From positions 1 to 5,227 of the forward strand of contig JAJFHI010000153.1 in the NCBI GenBank assembly GCA_021775715.1: DNA of 5,227 nucleotides, given 5' to 3'. A program made the position numbers and the translations under genes. Below the pieces are notes generated by a model, which was given only the letters and a program-made list of their open reading frames with translations, was not told where the DNA came from and ran no database searches. This DNA comes from Hyphomicrobiaceae bacterium. Lineage in GTDB: Bacteria > Pseudomonadota > Alphaproteobacteria > Rhizobiales > Hyphomicrobiaceae. Shown piece after piece: positions 1 through 5,227 of this stretch. Each line of letters opens with the position of its first letter. The first letter of the stretch is position 1.

Positions 1-834
1 GAAGTTTACATCTTGATCCTGCCAGGCTTCGGCATGGTCAGCCAAATCATCTCGACATTCTCGAATAAGCCAGTATTCGGCTATCTCGGCATGGCATACG
101 CAATGGTGGCGATTGGTGTTGTCGGCTTCGTCGTGTGGGCGCACCACATGTATACATCCGGCCTCAACGTAAACACTCAGGCCTACTTCGTGTTCGCAAC
201 GATGGTGATCGCGGTGCCGACCGGCATCAAGATCTTCTCCTGGATTGCAACGATGTGGGGCGGCTCGATTCAGTTCCGCCTGCCAATGATCTGGGCGCTT
301 GGTTTCATCTTCCTGTTCACCGTCGGTGGTGTGACCGGCGTGATGCTGGCCAACGCTGGCGTCGACCGTGCGCTGCATGACACGTACTACGTTGTGGCTC
401 ACTTCCACTACGTGTTGTCGCTTGGAGCCGTGTTCGCGATCTTTGCGGGCTGGTACTACTGGTTCCCAAAAATGAGCGGTTACATGTACTCAGAGTTCTG
501 GGGTCTGCTGCACTTCTGGACGACCTTTATTGGTGCCAACATTCTGTTCTTCCCACAGCACTTCCTGGGTCTTGCGGGTATGCCACGCCGTTACGTCGAC
601 TATCCTGATGCCTACGCATTCTGGAACCAGGTATCGTCGATGGGCGCATACATCACAGCCGTTGGCACCGTGTGTTTCTTCATCGGTGTTGCCTGGGCGT
701 TCATGCGCAAGCAAGCTGCCGGCGACAACCCATGGGGTAAAGCTGCAAACACACTGGAATGGACTTTGTCTTCACCACCACCGTTCCACTCGTTTGAAAC
801 GCTGCCGAAGATTAAAGCGACAGACCAACACTAA
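1..834 (+). CDS. ctaD: cytochrome c oxidase subunit I, aa3 type (partial, 5' end missing)
   Basis: Catalytic subunit of the inner-membrane aa3 oxidase, which reduces O2 to water and pumps protons. The window opens inside the gene, in frame 1; 277 codons remain, about half of the usual ~530-560 residue protein. The first residues, EVYILILPGFG, continue the family motif HPEVY. The Tyr at residue 3 is the one known to be cross-linked to a CuB histidine, and Glu at residue 1 is the D-channel glutamate of type A1 oxidases. The other two CuB histidines are in AHHMYTSG (residues 48-49). The K-channel lysine lies in TGIKIFSW (residue 77). His126-Asp127 (HDTYY) match the Mg/Mn site. His134 and His136 (VAHFHYV) match the heme a3 and heme a ligands. 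Arg196-Arg197 (MPRRY) match the heme-propionate arginines. Several hydrophobic helices follow and the C-terminus is intact. No key residue is missing, so it should be functional. It is the first gene seen in the cluster; ctaC probably lies upstream, outside the window. Confidence 0.98.
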   Translation, partial: EVYILILPGFGMVSQIISTFSNKPVFGYLGMAYAMVAIGVVGFVVWAHHMYTSGLNVNTQAYFVFATMVIAVPTGIKIFSWIATMWGGSIQFRLPMIWALGFIFLFTVGGVTGVMLANAGVDRALHDTYYVVAHFHYVLSLGAVFAIFAGWYYWFPKMSGYMYSEFWGLLHFWTTFIGANILFFPQHFLGLAGMPRRYVDYPDAYAFWNQVSSMGAYITAVGTVCFFIGVAWAFMRKQAAGDNPWGKAANTLEWTLSSPPPFHSFETLPKIKATDQH

Positions 835-862
835 TTTTTGGTCAGTTCGCGAAATAAACTCA

Positions 863-898
863 GTATGGGCGGGGCCTCTAATGAGGTTCTGCCCATAC
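863..898 (+). other. strong intergenic hairpin between ctaD and ctaB
   Basis: Inverted repeat with arms 863-878 and 883-898 around a TAAT loop (879-882). The outer eight pairs (GTATGGGC with GCCCATAC) and inner four (CCTC with GAGG) are perfect Watson-Crick. The middle GGGG faces TTCT as one G-C and three G-U pairs, so as RNA it can form an uninterrupted 16-bp stem. It starts 28 bases after the ctaD stop. No T-run follows (the next bases are GCTTGAAGAT), so it is not a canonical intrinsic terminator. A likely role, by inference, is to protect the 3' end of ctaD mRNA or to attenuate transcription, so that the structural subunit is made in excess over the assembly genes. The wobble pairs form only in RNA, which favours an RNA role over a protein-binding operator. 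Confidence 0.7.
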
Positions 899-980
899 GC
901 TTGAAGATCAAAGTTGAACAAGACGCCTACGCTGATGTAGGCCGCTGCAAATGAAACGTCTGAGTAACACGCGTTGGACT

Positions 981-986
981 AGGGGA
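981..986 (+). promoter_or_regulatory. ribosome binding site that sets the ctaB start
   Basis: AGGGGA lies six bases before the GTG at 993. The in-frame upstream ATG at 951 has no comparable purine-rich site in front of it (preceding bases are GTAGGCCGCTGCAA). This supports GTG 993 as the translation start. Confidence 0.6.
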
Positions 987-992
987 ACGACT

Positions 993-1925
993 GTGGCGAA
1001 CGTTGACGCAAGTCTGGACTACGACATTGGCGCCGAGCCGAGCCAGGCGTCGGTTGGCGATTACTTTGCGCTTTTGAAACCACGTGTGATGTCGCTTGTG
1101 GTGTTCACAGCGTTCGTGGGCATGATCGCTGCACCCGGCACTCTGCATCCTGTTCTCGCCTTTATCGCTCTGTTGTCTATCGCTGTCGGCGCTGGCGCGT
1201 CCGGCGCGCTCAACATGTGGTACGACGCTGATATTGACAAAGAGATGGCGCGCACCGCTGCACGACCAATCCCGCGCGGCAACGTCACCGAGCAGGAAGC
1301 CCTGGCATTCGGCACTTTTTTGTCGGCAATATCGTGCGTGATGCTTGGACTGCTGGTCAACTGGGTCGCTGGCGGTCTGCTGGCTTTCACCATCGCCTTT
1401 TATATTTTCGTCTACACGATGTGGTTGAAGCGCCGGACCCCGTACAACATTGTTATCGGCGGGGCCGCTGGTGCGTTTCCACCAATGATCGGCTGGGCTG
1501 CGGTCACGGGCACAGTATCGCTTGAGAGCATTGTCATGTTTCTCATCATCTTTATGTGGACGCCTCCACACACTTGGGCGCTGGCGCTTTATCGCCGCCG
1601 CGACTACGAGCGCGTTCGCGTCCCTATGCTGCCTGTCGCATCAGGCGAAGCTGAAACGCGGCGCCAGATCATGCTCTACTCGCTGGCGCTTGTCCCAATT
1701 GCGATTTTGCCTGCATTCATTGGTATGGTCGGCGTGACATACGGCGTTGTGTCGGTTGTTCTAGGTGGTGGGTTCTTGTGGCATGCGCGCCGTGTGCAGA
1801 CGACGACGGAAGGCCGCGAGGCTGACAATGTCGCTCGCTCTATGTTTAAATTTTCGATTTTGTATCTGTTCGTGCTGTTTGCCACGCTGCTTGGTGAACA
1901 TGTGGTTGCGCGGATAATTGGCTAA
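993..1925 (+). CDS. ctaB: protoheme IX farnesyltransferase (heme O synthase)
   Basis: Integral membrane UbiA-family prenyltransferase (COX10/CtaB) that attaches a farnesyl group to heme B to give heme O, the precursor of the heme A needed by CtaD. From the GTG start it has 310 residues, normal for the family. About nine hydrophobic helices are visible, roughly at 33-47, 51-74, 103-122, 126-145, 152-173, 177-199, 225-245, 249-265 and 284-305. The first Asp-rich motif, NMWYDADID (74-82), gives the NxxxDxxxD prenyl-diphosphate/Mg site, followed by the arginines of RTAARPIPRG. The second cytosolic motif is YRRRDYERVRVPMLPV (200 on). KRRTPYN (146-152) and WTPPHTWALAL (189-199) are diagnostic of heme O synthases. 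The alternative ATG at 951 would add 14 residues (MKRLSNTRWTRGTT) that look unlike the family, and lacks a ribosome binding site. The next gene starts 17 bases after the stop, so the two are probably cotranscribed. Confidence 0.96.
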   Translation: MANVDASLDYDIGAEPSQASVGDYFALLKPRVMSLVVFTAFVGMIAAPGTLHPVLAFIALLSIAVGAGASGALNMWYDADIDKEMARTAARPIPRGNVTEQEALAFGTFLSAISCVMLGLLVNWVAGGLLAFTIAFYIFVYTMWLKRRTPYNIVIGGAAGAFPPMIGWAAVTGTVSLESIVMFLIIFMWTPPHTWALALYRRRDYERVRVPMLPVASGEAETRRQIMLYSLALVPIAILPAFIGMVGVTYGVVSVVLGGGFLWHARRVQTTTEGREADNVARSMFKFSILYLFVLFATLLGEHVVARIIG

Positions 1926-1930
1926 GGCCC

Positions 1931-1937
1931 GGTGAGG
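1931..1937 (+). promoter_or_regulatory. ribosome binding site for the coxF-like gene
   Basis: GGTGAGG ends five bases before the TTG at 1943. The in-frame GTG at 1940 is only two bases downstream and would be too close, so the site favours the TTG start. Confidence 0.45.
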
Positions 1938-1942
1938 TTGTG

Positions 1943-2104
1943 TTGTCTGAAGTTGAGGACAAAAAAGACGATAGCGATACGGCTACACGTCGCCAGCGCG
2001 CGCGATCAATCGCGATCGGCTTGGGGTTGTTTTTCATGGTCGCATTGTTTTACGCAGCAACAATCGTCCATATGGGCGCCAACGTTGCAAAGCGGGCGAT
2101 GTAG
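1943..2104 (+). CDS. coxF: small CoxF-like membrane protein of the cytochrome oxidase cluster
   Basis: A 53-residue reading frame between ctaB and ctaG. The N-terminus is acidic then basic (SEVEDKKDD, then TRRQRARS, about residues 2-22). A single hydrophobic helix follows at about 23-42 (IAIGLGLFFMVALFYAATIV). The short tail is HMGANVAKRAM. The helix ending in FYAATIV followed by a Gly-x-Asn-Val and Lys-Arg tail resembles the small CoxF proteins found at this exact position, between ctaB and ctaG, in many alphaproteobacterial clusters. The likely topology is N-in with one transmembrane segment. Its molecular role is not settled; assembly or stability of the oxidase is an inference from context. 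The start is TTG 1943, with GTG 1940 the alternative; the only internal ATG before the helix end (2036) would remove most of the helix. The family assignment is from memory of the motif and position, hence moderate confidence in the name but high confidence that it is a gene. Confidence 0.8.
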   Translation: MSEVEDKKDDSDTATRRQRARSIAIGLGLFFMVALFYAATIVHMGANVAKRAM

Positions 2105-2117
2105 AATTTGACTTCGT

Positions 2118-2134
2118 ACCGCTTTCGAGGCGGT
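2118..2134 (+). other. small hairpin upstream of the ctaG ribosome binding site
   Basis: ACCGCTT (2118-2124) can pair with AGGCGGT (2128-2134), with one G-U pair and a three-base TCG loop. It sits 14 bases after the coxF-like stop and 11 bases before the AGGAG (2146-2150) that precedes ctaG. No T-run follows, so it is not a terminator. It may be an mRNA spacer or translation-modulating structure, or chance. Confidence 0.3.
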
Positions 2135-2162
2135 TGGTGATAATCAGGAGAAGGCACGGCAG

Positions 2163-2819
2163 ATGAGCCAGCCGACGGACAAACGGGCAGCGGAAAACGG
2201 ACGACGCAACAGCGTTGTTGCGGTTGCCTGCCTGTCGGTTGTCGTTGGCATGGTTGGCCTCTCATATGCCGCCGTCCCTCTCTACCAGATCTTCTGTCAG
2301 GTCACGGGCTATGGTGGCACGACGCAAGTCGCAACAGCACCCTCAAACAATGTGATCGACACGACGCTGACCATGCGTTTCGACGCCAATGTTGATGGCA
2401 CGCTCGGTGGTTGGAAATTTAAGCCCGAGACGCCGACGGTCAATATCCGCTACGGCGAAAATAAGCTCGCTTATTACGTATCGACCAACACGACCGACAA
2501 ACCCATGACGGGGACGGCGTCGTTCAACGTGACACCGGAGATCGCGGGCGTCTATTTCAACAAGATCGAATGCTTCTGCTTTACCGAGCAGACACTGCAG
2601 CCGGGTGAGACTGTCCGGATGCCGGTCAGTTTTTATGTTGATCCTGAGATGCTGAAGGACAAGGATGCAGCGCACATTACGCAGTTGACGCTCTCCTACA
2701 CGTTCTATGAATCAAGCAAAGACGGAGCTGAAACGAATGCCAGTTCAGCTCCTGAGAAGCGGGCCGATGTGCAAATCGACACGCCTGTCAGTGTTCAGGG
2801 CGGTAAAAATGGTAGTTGA
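2163..2819 (+). CDS. ctaG: cytochrome c oxidase assembly protein CtaG (Cox11 family copper chaperone)
   Basis: Membrane-anchored, periplasm-facing copper chaperone that delivers Cu(I) to the CuB centre of subunit I. The protein has 218 residues, slightly above the usual ~190-205. A short basic cytosolic N-terminus (to about 16) is followed by one transmembrane helix (about 17-39). Next comes the family signature YAAVPLYQIFCQVTGYGGT, containing Cys45. The rest is a beta-rich soluble domain. The copper-binding motif is CFCF with Cys137 and Cys139 (NKIECFCFTEQ), followed by the conserved LQPGETVRMPVSFYVDPEM. All three expected cysteines are present. After the family core ends at about residue 183 (LSYTFYES) there is a polar, low-complexity tail of roughly 35 residues that is not expected to bind copper. 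The start ATG is supported by AGGAGAAGG at 2146-2154, eight bases upstream. It lies 58 bases after the coxF-like gene, consistent with one operon. Confidence 0.97.
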   Translation: MSQPTDKRAAENGRRNSVVAVACLSVVVGMVGLSYAAVPLYQIFCQVTGYGGTTQVATAPSNNVIDTTLTMRFDANVDGTLGGWKFKPETPTVNIRYGENKLAYYVSTNTTDKPMTGTASFNVTPEIAGVYFNKIECFCFTEQTLQPGETVRMPVSFYVDPEMLKDKDAAHITQLTLSYTFYESSKDGAETNASSAPEKRADVQIDTPVSVQGGKNGS

Positions 2820-2835
2820 GGCGAAAAATTTGAGG

Positions 2836-2882
2836 TCCTGATCTTGCGTTGCGCGCTCTGGTGCGCTTCGGTCGATTCAGGA
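2836..2882 (+). other. imperfect stem-loop in the ctaG-ctaE spacer
   Basis: TCCTGATC (2836-2843) pairs with GATTCAGGA (2874-2882) with one bulged T. Inside it GCGCGC (2851-2856) can pair with GTGCGC (2861-2866) around a TCTG loop, with one G-U pair. Together they could form a two-part 47-base hairpin beginning 17 bases after the ctaG stop. There is no downstream T-run. Its role is unknown; an mRNA stability or processing element is possible. Confidence 0.35.
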
Positions 2883-2899
2883 AGTTGATAACGGGTTTT

Positions 2900-2919
2900 C
2901 CGCGCAGGACATAGCGCGG
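2900..2919 (+). other. GC-only inverted repeat upstream of ctaE
   Basis: CCGCGC (2900-2905) and GCGCGG (2914-2919) are perfect inverted repeats around an eight-base loop (AGGACATA). The repeat ends 34 bases before the ctaE start. It could be a small RNA hairpin or a short operator, but in a GC-rich spacer six pairs may arise by chance. I see no further support. Confidence 0.3.
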
Positions 2920-2953
2920 TGGGGAACAGATTACCGGGAGACGAGAGAAACCA

Positions 2954-3904
2954 ATGTCGGATTCACACGCGAAACATCACGATTATCACCTTGTCGATCC
3001 GAGCCCATGGCCGCTGTTGGCATCTATCGGCGCGCTTATCATGGCGGTCGGTGCGATTGGCTGGATGAGGTCCACACGTAACGTTGATACCGGCGCCTGG
3101 GAAGGCGGCGTTGCTTTCGCCACCGGCCCATGGGTCTTTATAGTTGGGTTTGCGGCGATTGTTGCTGTCTCTTATTTCTGGTGGCGCGACGTTGTTCGTG
3201 AGGCACACAAGGGCGACCACACACCGGTTGTGCAGCTCCACCTGCGTTACGGCATGATCTTGTTCATCGCATCCGAGGTCATGTTCTTCGTTGCTTGGTT
3301 CTGGGCTTACTTCGATGCATCGTTGTTCCCTGGTGATATTGATACAATCCAGAATGTTTCTGAAGCGGTCGGCATGGTTCAGCGCAATGAACTCACGGGC
3401 GGCGTCTGGCCTCCGAATGCGGTCGAGGCCACCGAAGCAGTGAAGAGCGGATACTTCAAGTCGACATTCGATCCTTGGGGGCTGCCGCTGGTCAATACGC
3501 TCATCCTGCTGCTGTCGGGCTGCACAGTGACGTGGGCTCACCACGCACTTCTTCACGACAATCGCAAAAGCCTTGTTTACGGTCTTGTCCTGACGGTTCT
3601 GCTGGGTATGACATTCACTGCACTGCAGGCCTACGAGTATGGCCATGCGGCCTTCAGTTACTCCGGACATATCTATGGTGCGACATTCTTCATGGCGACT
3701 GGCTTCCACGGCGCGCACGTGATCATCGGCACCATCTTCTTGGCTGTCGTCTTGTTCCGCGCTCTGGCTGGTCACTTCACAACAAAACAGCACTTCGGTT
3801 TCGAAGCTGCCGCTTGGTACTGGCACTTCGTTGACGTGGTCTGGCTGTTCTTGTTCGCCTGCATCTACGTCTGGGGCGCTGGAGCAAACGCAGGTGGTCA
3901 CTAA
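2954..3904 (+). CDS. ctaE: cytochrome c oxidase subunit III
   Basis: Integral membrane subunit III of the aa3 oxidase, which stabilises subunit I and supports proton uptake by the D-channel. It has 316 residues, longer than the ~270-295 I expect for alphaproteobacterial homologues. The N-terminus HHDYHLVDPSPWPLL (8-22) is the typical start of the family. Helices are visible at about 20-38, 59-77, 98-119, 177-197, 208-227, 240-270 and 285-309, giving the seven-helix layout. Diagnostic motifs are RYGMILFIASEVMFFVAWFW (98-117) with the conserved Glu108, TVTWAHHALL (191-200), FHGAHVIIGT (251-260) and WYWHFVDVVWLFLF (288-301). The hydrophilic segment between the third and fourth helices (about 121-176) looks expanded by some 20 residues; it keeps GGVWPP (149-154) and FDPW (172-175). 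The ATG is preceded by GAGAGA at 2943-2948. It is separated from ctaG by a 134-base spacer and followed by a terminator. Confidence 0.98.
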   Translation: MSDSHAKHHDYHLVDPSPWPLLASIGALIMAVGAIGWMRSTRNVDTGAWEGGVAFATGPWVFIVGFAAIVAVSYFWWRDVVREAHKGDHTPVVQLHLRYGMILFIASEVMFFVAWFWAYFDASLFPGDIDTIQNVSEAVGMVQRNELTGGVWPPNAVEATEAVKSGYFKSTFDPWGLPLVNTLILLLSGCTVTWAHHALLHDNRKSLVYGLVLTVLLGMTFTALQAYEYGHAAFSYSGHIYGATFFMATGFHGAHVIIGTIFLAVVLFRALAGHFTTKQHFGFEAAAWYWHFVDVVWLFLFACIYVWGAGANAGGH

Positions 3905-3941
3905 GCTTGCTTCGTCGCACGATGATTGAATGAAGTTTGTG

Positions 3942-3974
3942 GAGGGCGGTGCGATTGCGCCGCCCTCTGTTTTT
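3942..3974 (+). terminator. intrinsic (Rho-independent) terminator after ctaE
   Basis: Arms 3942-3952 and 3957-3967 form an 11-bp GC-rich stem (GAGGGCGG with CCGCCCTC, extended inward by T-G, G-C and C-G) around a GATT loop. It can be extended outward by one G-U pair. It is followed by TG and then five Ts (3970-3974). It begins 38 bases after the ctaE stop. This is the only structure in the window with both a strong stem and a T-tract, and it suggests that most transcripts from the upstream genes end here, with surf1 reached by read-through or from its own promoter. Confidence 0.82.
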
Positions 3975-3996
3975 GAGGGGTCTCATCGGAGGTTGA

Positions 3997-4782
3997 ATGC
4001 TGCAACGCTTGACCAAGGCCAAACTATTGATGCCGACGCTGCTAAGTCTCGTCGGGCTTGGCATTTTGCTGGGGCTTGGCGTTTGGCAGATGCAGCGCAA
4101 GGCCTGGAAGGACGGATTGGTTGCCAAGATCGACGCTCGGACAACCCAGTCCCGAATAGCCTTCAACGAAGCCCTCGAAATTCTGCGCAAAAACCGCGAC
4201 GACGTCGACTATCTGCCGGTGACGGTAACCGGCGAGATGGTGCACGATCAGGAAATTTATTTTTACGCGCCCGACCCAAAGTTGGGTCCCGGTGTGCATG
4301 TCTACACACCGCTCAGGTATGCCCCAGATAAGATCGTTTGGCTGAACCGTGGATTTGTCTTAGACGGCGACGTCCCGCGTGATAATCGCACTGATGGCTT
4401 GCCTAACGATGAGATAACAGTTAGCGGCGTTATACGCTTGGCACCTTCCGGCAAGGCCAGCATGTTCACGCCAAACAATGATTTTGTAAAACGCCGCTTC
4501 TATTGGCGCGACCTCAACAATATGCACGCCATAGCCTTCGACAAACTCAGGGTCTCGACAGTGCCGTTCTTTATTGACCTGGCGAAAGACGGCCAGCCAA
4601 CCTCTGCAAAGGGCCCAGAAGGCGGCGTGACGCGGGTCCGTCTGTCCAACCGACATCTGGAATACGCTTTGACGTGGTTCGGCCTGGCCGCCACTTTATT
4701 GGTGATGTTCGCCATATTTGTGCGCGGAAGGTTGCGAGATGCGGACATTTCCGGCAAAGCCGCTGAAGATGCCGTGACGTGA
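3997..4782 (+). CDS. surf1: SURF1 family cytochrome oxidase biogenesis protein
   Basis: Membrane protein of the SURF1/Shy1 family, which assists insertion of heme A into subunit I during oxidase assembly. It has 261 residues, typical of bacterial members. The expected two-helix layout is present: an N-terminal helix at about 13-31 leading into GLGVWQMQRKAWKDGLV (26-42), a periplasmic domain, and a C-terminal helix at about 226-242. Family hallmarks are YFYAPDPKLGPGVHVYTPL (88-106), VWLNRGFV (114-121) and NRHLEYALTWFGLA (218-231). The ATG is preceded by GGAGG (3988-3992) at a short four-base spacing; a TTG at 4009 is a weaker alternative. A terminator lies directly upstream, ending 22 bases before the start. 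The DUF983 gene often found between ctaE and surf1 is absent. The gene may therefore need its own promoter, although I cannot see a clear one in the short spacer. Confidence 0.96.
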   Translation: MLQRLTKAKLLMPTLLSLVGLGILLGLGVWQMQRKAWKDGLVAKIDARTTQSRIAFNEALEILRKNRDDVDYLPVTVTGEMVHDQEIYFYAPDPKLGPGVHVYTPLRYAPDKIVWLNRGFVLDGDVPRDNRTDGLPNDEITVSGVIRLAPSGKASMFTPNNDFVKRRFYWRDLNNMHAIAFDKLRVSTVPFFIDLAKDGQPTSAKGPEGGVTRVRLSNRHLEYALTWFGLAATLLVMFAIFVRGRLRDADISGKAAEDAVT

Positions 4783-4844
4783 AGCGACGGCCGGATTAGA
4801 TTGTCCACGTGCCCGCAACATTGGACGTTTGGTTGCAAAAAATT

Positions 4845-4850
4845 AGGAAG
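4845..4850 (+). promoter_or_regulatory. ribosome binding site that sets the thrC start
   Basis: AGGAAG lies eight bases before the TTG at 4859. An in-frame stop (TAG, 4844-4846) overlaps this site, so no earlier start is possible. The next in-frame ATG (4994) would remove the conserved N-terminus, so TTG is the best start. Confidence 0.65.
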
Positions 4851-4858
4851 ACTTTGGC

Positions 4859-5227
4859 TTGAACTACATTTCGACACGAGGCGAATCGCCAACACTGGGT
4901 TTTGAAGACGTTTTGCTCGCGGGTCTGGCGCGCGACGGCGGGCTTTATCTGCCAGAAACATTTCCAAAGTTTTCATTTGACCAAATCGCAGCCATGGCTG
5001 GCCGACCATTCCACGAAGTTGCTGTCGAAGTTATTGCACCGTTTGTCGGCGACGCGGTCTCGAGAGCCGAACTCACGACAATGGCACAGGAAGCCTATGC
5101 AGGGTTTGCTCATGCCGCTGTGACGCCGCTGGTACAAATCGATCGCAACACATTCATCCTCGAATTGTTCCACGGGCCAACGCTGGCTTTTAAAGACGTC
5201 GCTATGCGGTTGCTCGCGCGCCTCATG
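4859..5227 (+). CDS. thrC: threonine synthase (partial, 3' end outside window)
   Basis: PLP-dependent cytosolic enzyme that converts O-phospho-L-homoserine and water to L-threonine and phosphate, the last step of threonine synthesis. 123 codons are present of an expected ~460-470; the frame is open to the last base. The N-terminus NYISTRGESPTLGFEDVLL (2-20) and LARDGGLYLPE (23-33) are typical of bacterial threonine synthases of the longer (E. coli-like) class. ELFHGPTLAFKDVAM (102-116) contains Lys112, the expected Schiff-base lysine (Lys107 in E. coli ThrC). The start is TTG, forced by the in-frame stop just upstream and supported by AGGAAG. The gene follows surf1 by 76 bases with no convincing terminator between them, so read-through from surf1 is possible. 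The metabolic role is unrelated to the oxidase; the adjacency is a known neighbourhood in some Alphaproteobacteria. Confidence 0.96.
   Translation, partial: MNYISTRGESPTLGFEDVLLAGLARDGGLYLPETFPKFSFDQIAAMAGRPFHEVAVEVIAPFVGDAVSRAELTTMAQEAYAGFAHAAVTPLVQIDRNTFILELFHGPTLAFKDVAMRLLARLM

Noticed and set aside
863..898. Reading the ctaD-ctaB hairpin as a standard intrinsic terminator
   Set aside because: No T-tract follows the stem on the + strand, and there is no - strand gene whose transcript it could end.
927..1571. 214-codon open frame on the - strand, opposite ctaB
   Set aside because: The translation is low-complexity and charged, with no family resemblance; ctaB on the + strand has all heme O synthase motifs.
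2885..2913. Possible sigma-70 promoter before ctaE (TTGATA, 17 bases, GACATA)
   Set aside because: The -35 box is a fair match but the -10 box matches only two of six consensus positions; such pairs are common by chance.
2963..3901. Long open frame of 312 codons on the - strand, opposite ctaE
   Set aside because: It mirrors the ctaE codon frame, its translation is rich in Cys, Arg, Glu and His without a recognisable domain, and the + strand gene is unambiguous. It is a shadow frame.
3930..4331. + strand open frame of 133 codons across the terminator and the start of surf1
   Set aside because: It runs through the terminator stem and overlaps surf1 in another frame; no recognisable protein, and it is not DUF983-like (no zinc-ribbon cysteines or paired helices).
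4803..4836. Weak inverted repeats between surf1 and thrC (GTCCA with TGGAC; GCAAC with GTTGC)
   Set aside because: Only five pairs each with large loops, they compete with each other, and an A-run rather than a T-run follows; not a credible terminator.
1..5227. Search for mobile elements, CRISPR repeats, tRNA or defence genes
   Set aside because: Nearly all of the window is covered by recognised housekeeping genes on one strand. No transposase, spaced direct repeats, cloverleaf or foreign-looking region was seen.

Overview
The window is part of an aa3-type cytochrome c oxidase (respiratory complex IV) locus from an alphaproteobacterium. All genes are on the + strand. The order, 3' part of ctaD, ctaB, a small coxF-like gene, ctaG, ctaE (subunit III), surf1, then the 5' part of thrC, matches the layout I know from Alphaproteobacteria, especially Hyphomicrobiales/Rhizobiales (Bradyrhizobium-like neighbourhoods also put thrC after surf1). 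GC content is moderate, and a genus cannot be named from the sequence alone.

Layout. 1-834 is the C-terminal half of the catalytic subunit I, with CuB, heme a and heme a3 ligands in place. 835-992 is a gap holding a strong 16-bp hairpin without a U-tract. 993-1925 encodes protoheme IX farnesyltransferase (heme O synthase). 1943-2104 is a 53-codon membrane protein gene of the CoxF type, read from a TTG start. 2163-2819 encodes the CtaG/Cox11 copper chaperone. 2820-2953 is a GC-rich spacer with two possible RNA hairpins. 2954-3904 encodes subunit III. 3942-3974 is a convincing intrinsic terminator. 3997-4782 encodes the SURF1 assembly factor. 4859-5227 is the start of threonine synthase, also from a TTG codon, and it runs off the window just after the PLP-lysine motif.

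How the genes work together. CtaD and CtaE are structural subunits of the oxidase. CtaB makes heme O, the precursor of the heme A used by CtaD. CtaG delivers copper to the CuB site of CtaD. SURF1 assists heme A insertion. CoxF is a small membrane protein of unclear role found in such clusters. ThrC belongs to amino-acid synthesis and is a neighbour rather than a functional partner.

I see no mobile element, CRISPR array, tRNA, defence system or other novel system. The points worth a second look are modest: the hairpin after ctaD, the terminator inside the cluster at the place where a DUF983 gene often sits, the small gene with a non-ATG start, the long periplasmic-side loop of CtaE, and three probable non-ATG starts.
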